Positions 7,219 to 8,478 of a DNA stretch of 8,478 nucleotides are shown here, piece after piece (within the stretch, counting starts at the first letter, position 1; every line of letters starts with the position of its first letter). Location of the stretch: positions 1-8,478 of the forward strand of contig CACXDE010000072.1 of assembly GCA_902766305.1 (NCBI GenBank), given 5' to 3'. The notes beneath the pieces are model-generated. The model made no database searches, had not been told where the DNA came from, and saw nothing but the letters and a program-made list of their open reading frames with translations. Origin of the DNA: an uncultured Ruminococcus sp. GTDB taxonomy: Bacteria; Bacillota; Clostridia; Oscillospirales; Acutalibacteraceae. A program made the translations under genes and the position numbers.

Positions 7219-7656
7219 ATGGAACTTACAAAAAACGAATATGCCGCAATGGTTGACAGAACGTCTCCTAAAAGCAGGATACTCCGGGATTGTGCCGGCG
7301 CATTTCTTGGCGGCGGTATGATATGCACAGTGGGACAGGCAATAAGCGATATGTATTCACTTATGGGCTTTTCCGAAAACAATGTTTCATGCCTGACAAG
7401 TATGACCCTTGTATTCTTGGGTACTCTGCTTACATTTCTGGGAGTGTACGATAATATAGCCAAATATGCCGGTGCCGGTACTCTTGTACCGATAACAGGT
7501 TTTGCCAATGCAGTTGCTTCACCGGCTATGGAATTTAAAAGTGAGGGCTATGTTGCCGGAACAGGCGCCGGAATGTTCTCTGTTGCCGGTCCTGTAATAG
7601 CCTTTGGAACTGCCGCTTCCGTTATATATGGGATTATGCTCATTATCACCGGATAG
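7219..7656 (+). CDS. spoVAC: Stage V sporulation protein AC (spore membrane channel component)
   Basis: SpoVAC is a small membrane protein of the forespore inner membrane, needed for movement of dipicolinic acid into the spore and its release on germination; the Bacillus protein behaves as a mechanosensitive channel. This copy has 145 residues, near the usual 150. It shows an amphipathic N-terminus, hydrophobic segments at about 24-47, 60-77, 85-104 and 118-143, and the family core GVYDNIAKYAGAG (75-87) followed by VPITGFANAVASPAMEF (90-106). The FAN and SPAMEF forms point to SpoVAC rather than the related SpoVAE. It is divergent from the cysteine desulfurase gene. Unusually, spoVAD and spoVAE do not follow: the next gene on this strand is unrelated and has its own promoter. 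Family identification is strong. Confidence 0.92.
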   Translation: MELTKNEYAAMVDRTSPKSRILRDCAGAFLGGGMICTVGQAISDMYSLMGFSENNVSCLTSMTLVFLGTLLTFLGVYDNIAKYAGAGTLVPITGFANAVASPAMEFKSEGYVAGTGAGMFSVAGPVIAFGTAASVIYGIMLIITG

Positions 7657-7709
7657 GAACAATGTGCAATTTATTGTATACGAATACACAATTTAAAACA
7701 TTAAACCAT

Positions 7710-7727
7710 AAAAAATATATATTTTTT
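7710..7727. repeat. 18-base perfect A/T palindrome
   Basis: AAAAAA-TATATA-TTTTTT reads the same on both strands and lies 13 bases before the -35 box of the following promoter. With no G or C it would make a weak terminator for spoVAC; it may act as an UP element or a protein site. No convincing GC-stem terminator is visible after spoVAC. Confidence 0.6.
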
Positions 7728-7740
7728 GTATAGAAAAATA

Positions 7741-7769
7741 TTGTAAATGAATTTAATTTGTGGTATTAT
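7741..7769 (+). promoter_or_regulatory. Sigma-A-type promoter of the flavin reductase-rubredoxin gene
   Basis: TTGTAA (7741-7746) and TATTAT (7764-7769) are 17 bases apart. TG at 7761-7762 makes an extended -10, and A/T-rich DNA lies upstream. Transcription should begin near 7776, leaving a leader of about 78 bases. Confidence 0.75.
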
Positions 7770-7806
7770 GTAAGTGTTAAGAATTGTGCAGTTTAAGTAA
7801 TAACTG

Positions 7807-7846
7807 TCGGGGCGAAGCTTCTCCTTTGTTCCGATGGTGAAAGGAG
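7807..7846 (+). promoter_or_regulatory. Leader RNA able to sequester the Shine-Dalgarno site, possible H-type pseudoknot
   Basis: Stem 1 pairs TCGGGGC (7807-7813) with GTTCCGA (7828-7834), including two G-U pairs. Stem 2 pairs CTCCTTT (7821-7827), which lies in the loop of stem 1, with AAAGGAG (7840-7846), which is the ribosome binding site. The interleaved order means the two stems either stack as a pseudoknot or exclude each other. Both arrangements could control translation. It matches no riboswitch class that I recognise. Confidence 0.45.
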
Positions 7847-7853
7847 CAAAAAT

Positions 7854-8478
7854 ATGTACGACAAAATACTAACTTCTTTATCTTACGGAATGTTTGCCGT
7901 GGGTGTAAGGGGGGACAGTAAGCCGAATGCCTGCATAGTAAACACTGTTATGCAGATATCTTCTCTCCCTATGACAATAGCAGTAAGCGTCAATCACAAC
8001 AATTATACTAACGAATGCATAAAAAAACACGGAGAATTTACTGTCAGTGTACTGTCCGAGAATACCTCCGGCACGGCTATAGGTGCACTGGGATATACTT
8101 CGGGGCGTGATACGGATAAGCTCGCCAATGTGAAGTATAAGGTTCTTCGGGAAGGAGTGCCTGTGATACAGGAGAATATATGCTGCTGGTTTTTGTGCAA
8201 GGTCGTACATCAGGTAGAAACAGTGACGCATACAGTCTTTATTGCCGAACCTGTTGCCGGAAGCGAAACAATAAAGGGCAATCCCATGACTTACGATTAT
8301 TACCGCAACGTCATAAAGGGCAAGTCGCCAAGATATGCGCCTACATATGTTCCTGAAGAAGAGGAAAAGACGGACAAGTACATATGCAATATCTGCAAGT
8401 ACGAGTACAACAACAGTCTTGTACCCTTTGAGGAGCTTCCCGACGACTGGGTGTGTCCTATCTGCGGCGCGCCGAAGT
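7854..8478 (+). CDS. Flavin reductase-rubredoxin fusion (high-molecular-weight rubredoxin, Hrb-like), 3'-truncated
   Basis: The frame is open from ATG at 7854 to the window edge (208 complete codons), so the C-terminus is missing. Residues 1 to about 165 form an FMN-binding split-barrel flavin reductase: early [18 protein letters not shown] at 30-39, [11 protein letters not shown] at 80-90 and the conserved [10 protein letters not shown] at 125-134. An acidic linker (about 166-173) leads to a rubredoxin domain with iron ligands Cys178, Cys181, Cys201 and Cys204 (YICNIC and [10 protein letters not shown]). The 19 residues between the cysteine pairs are fewer than the 29 of classical rubredoxin, as in other short fused forms. 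In the Moorella protein of this type, electrons pass from NAD(P)H to a flavodiiron enzyme that reduces oxygen or NO. That role is likely here but no partner gene is in view. GGAG (7843-7846) lies 7 bases before ATG. Confidence 0.92.
   Translation, partial: MYDKILTSLSYGMFAVGVRGDSKPNACIVNTVMQISSLPMTIAVSVNHNNYTNECIKKHGEFTVSVLSENTSGTAIGALGYTSGRDTDKLANVKYKVLREGVPVIQENICCWFLCKVVHQVETVTHTVFIAEPVAGSETIKGNPMTYDYYRNVIKGKSPRYAPTYVPEEEEKTDKYICNICKYEYNNSLVPFEELPDDWVCPICGAPK

Noticed and set aside
7116..7508. A 131-codon upstream extension of the cysteine desulfurase frame
   Set aside because: It reads antisense through spoVAC, has no family similarity, and a strong ribosome binding site with TTG sits exactly at the family N-terminus.
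7878..8231. A 117-codon minus-strand open frame inside the flavin reductase-rubredoxin gene
   Set aside because: The plus-strand frame carries clear flavin reductase and rubredoxin motifs, a promoter and a ribosome binding site; the antisense product matches nothing.
1..8478. CRISPR arrays, tRNA or rRNA genes, insertion sequences or phage genes
   Set aside because: No regularly spaced direct repeats, cloverleaf-like segments, transposase or integrase motifs, or terminal inverted repeats were seen on either strand.

Overview
The window looks like chromosomal DNA from an anaerobic, endospore-forming Clostridia bacterium, perhaps a Ruminococcus/Oscillospirales relative. The pointers are a spoVAC gene, a flavin reductase-rubredoxin fusion, a class B sortase and Gram-positive Shine-Dalgarno sites. 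Genus is not determined; this is inferred from gene content only.

Layout. (1) 1-1100, plus strand: the 3' part of gltD (glutamate synthase small subunit), closed by a strong intrinsic terminator at 1114-1146. (2) 1147-1344: a gene-free spacer with some base-pairing potential but no recognisable feature. (3) 1345-7115, minus strand: a probable four-gene unit, read from high to low coordinates. It comprises a NifZ/IscS-type cysteine desulfurase (TTG start at 7115), ThiI, an unusually long class B sortase with a cytoplasmic N-terminal region and three C-terminal 63-residue repeats, and a small tail-anchored membrane protein. The unit ends at a terminator facing that of gltD. (4) 7219-7656, plus strand: spoVAC, divergent from the desulfurase and without spoVAD/spoVAE after it. 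(5) 7741 to the window end, plus strand: a good sigma-A-type promoter, a leader whose RNA could sequester the ribosome binding site, and a flavin reductase-rubredoxin (Hrb-like) gene that runs off the window.

How the genes work together. The desulfurase and ThiI form a recognised functional pair: the desulfurase supplies persulfide sulfur and ThiI uses it to make 4-thiouridine in tRNA (in some organisms also for the thiamine thiazole). The sortase and the 208-residue protein form a second pair. Both carry a cytoplasmic segment with a pattern that loosely recalls the MoaB/CinA (molybdopterin-binding-like) fold, and both are membrane anchored. This second pair is the least explained part of the window and the best candidate for something new, but the fold assignment is a hypothesis from reading the sequence. 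The flavin reductase-rubredoxin probably belongs to electron transfer to oxygen- or NO-detoxifying enzymes, which are not in view.
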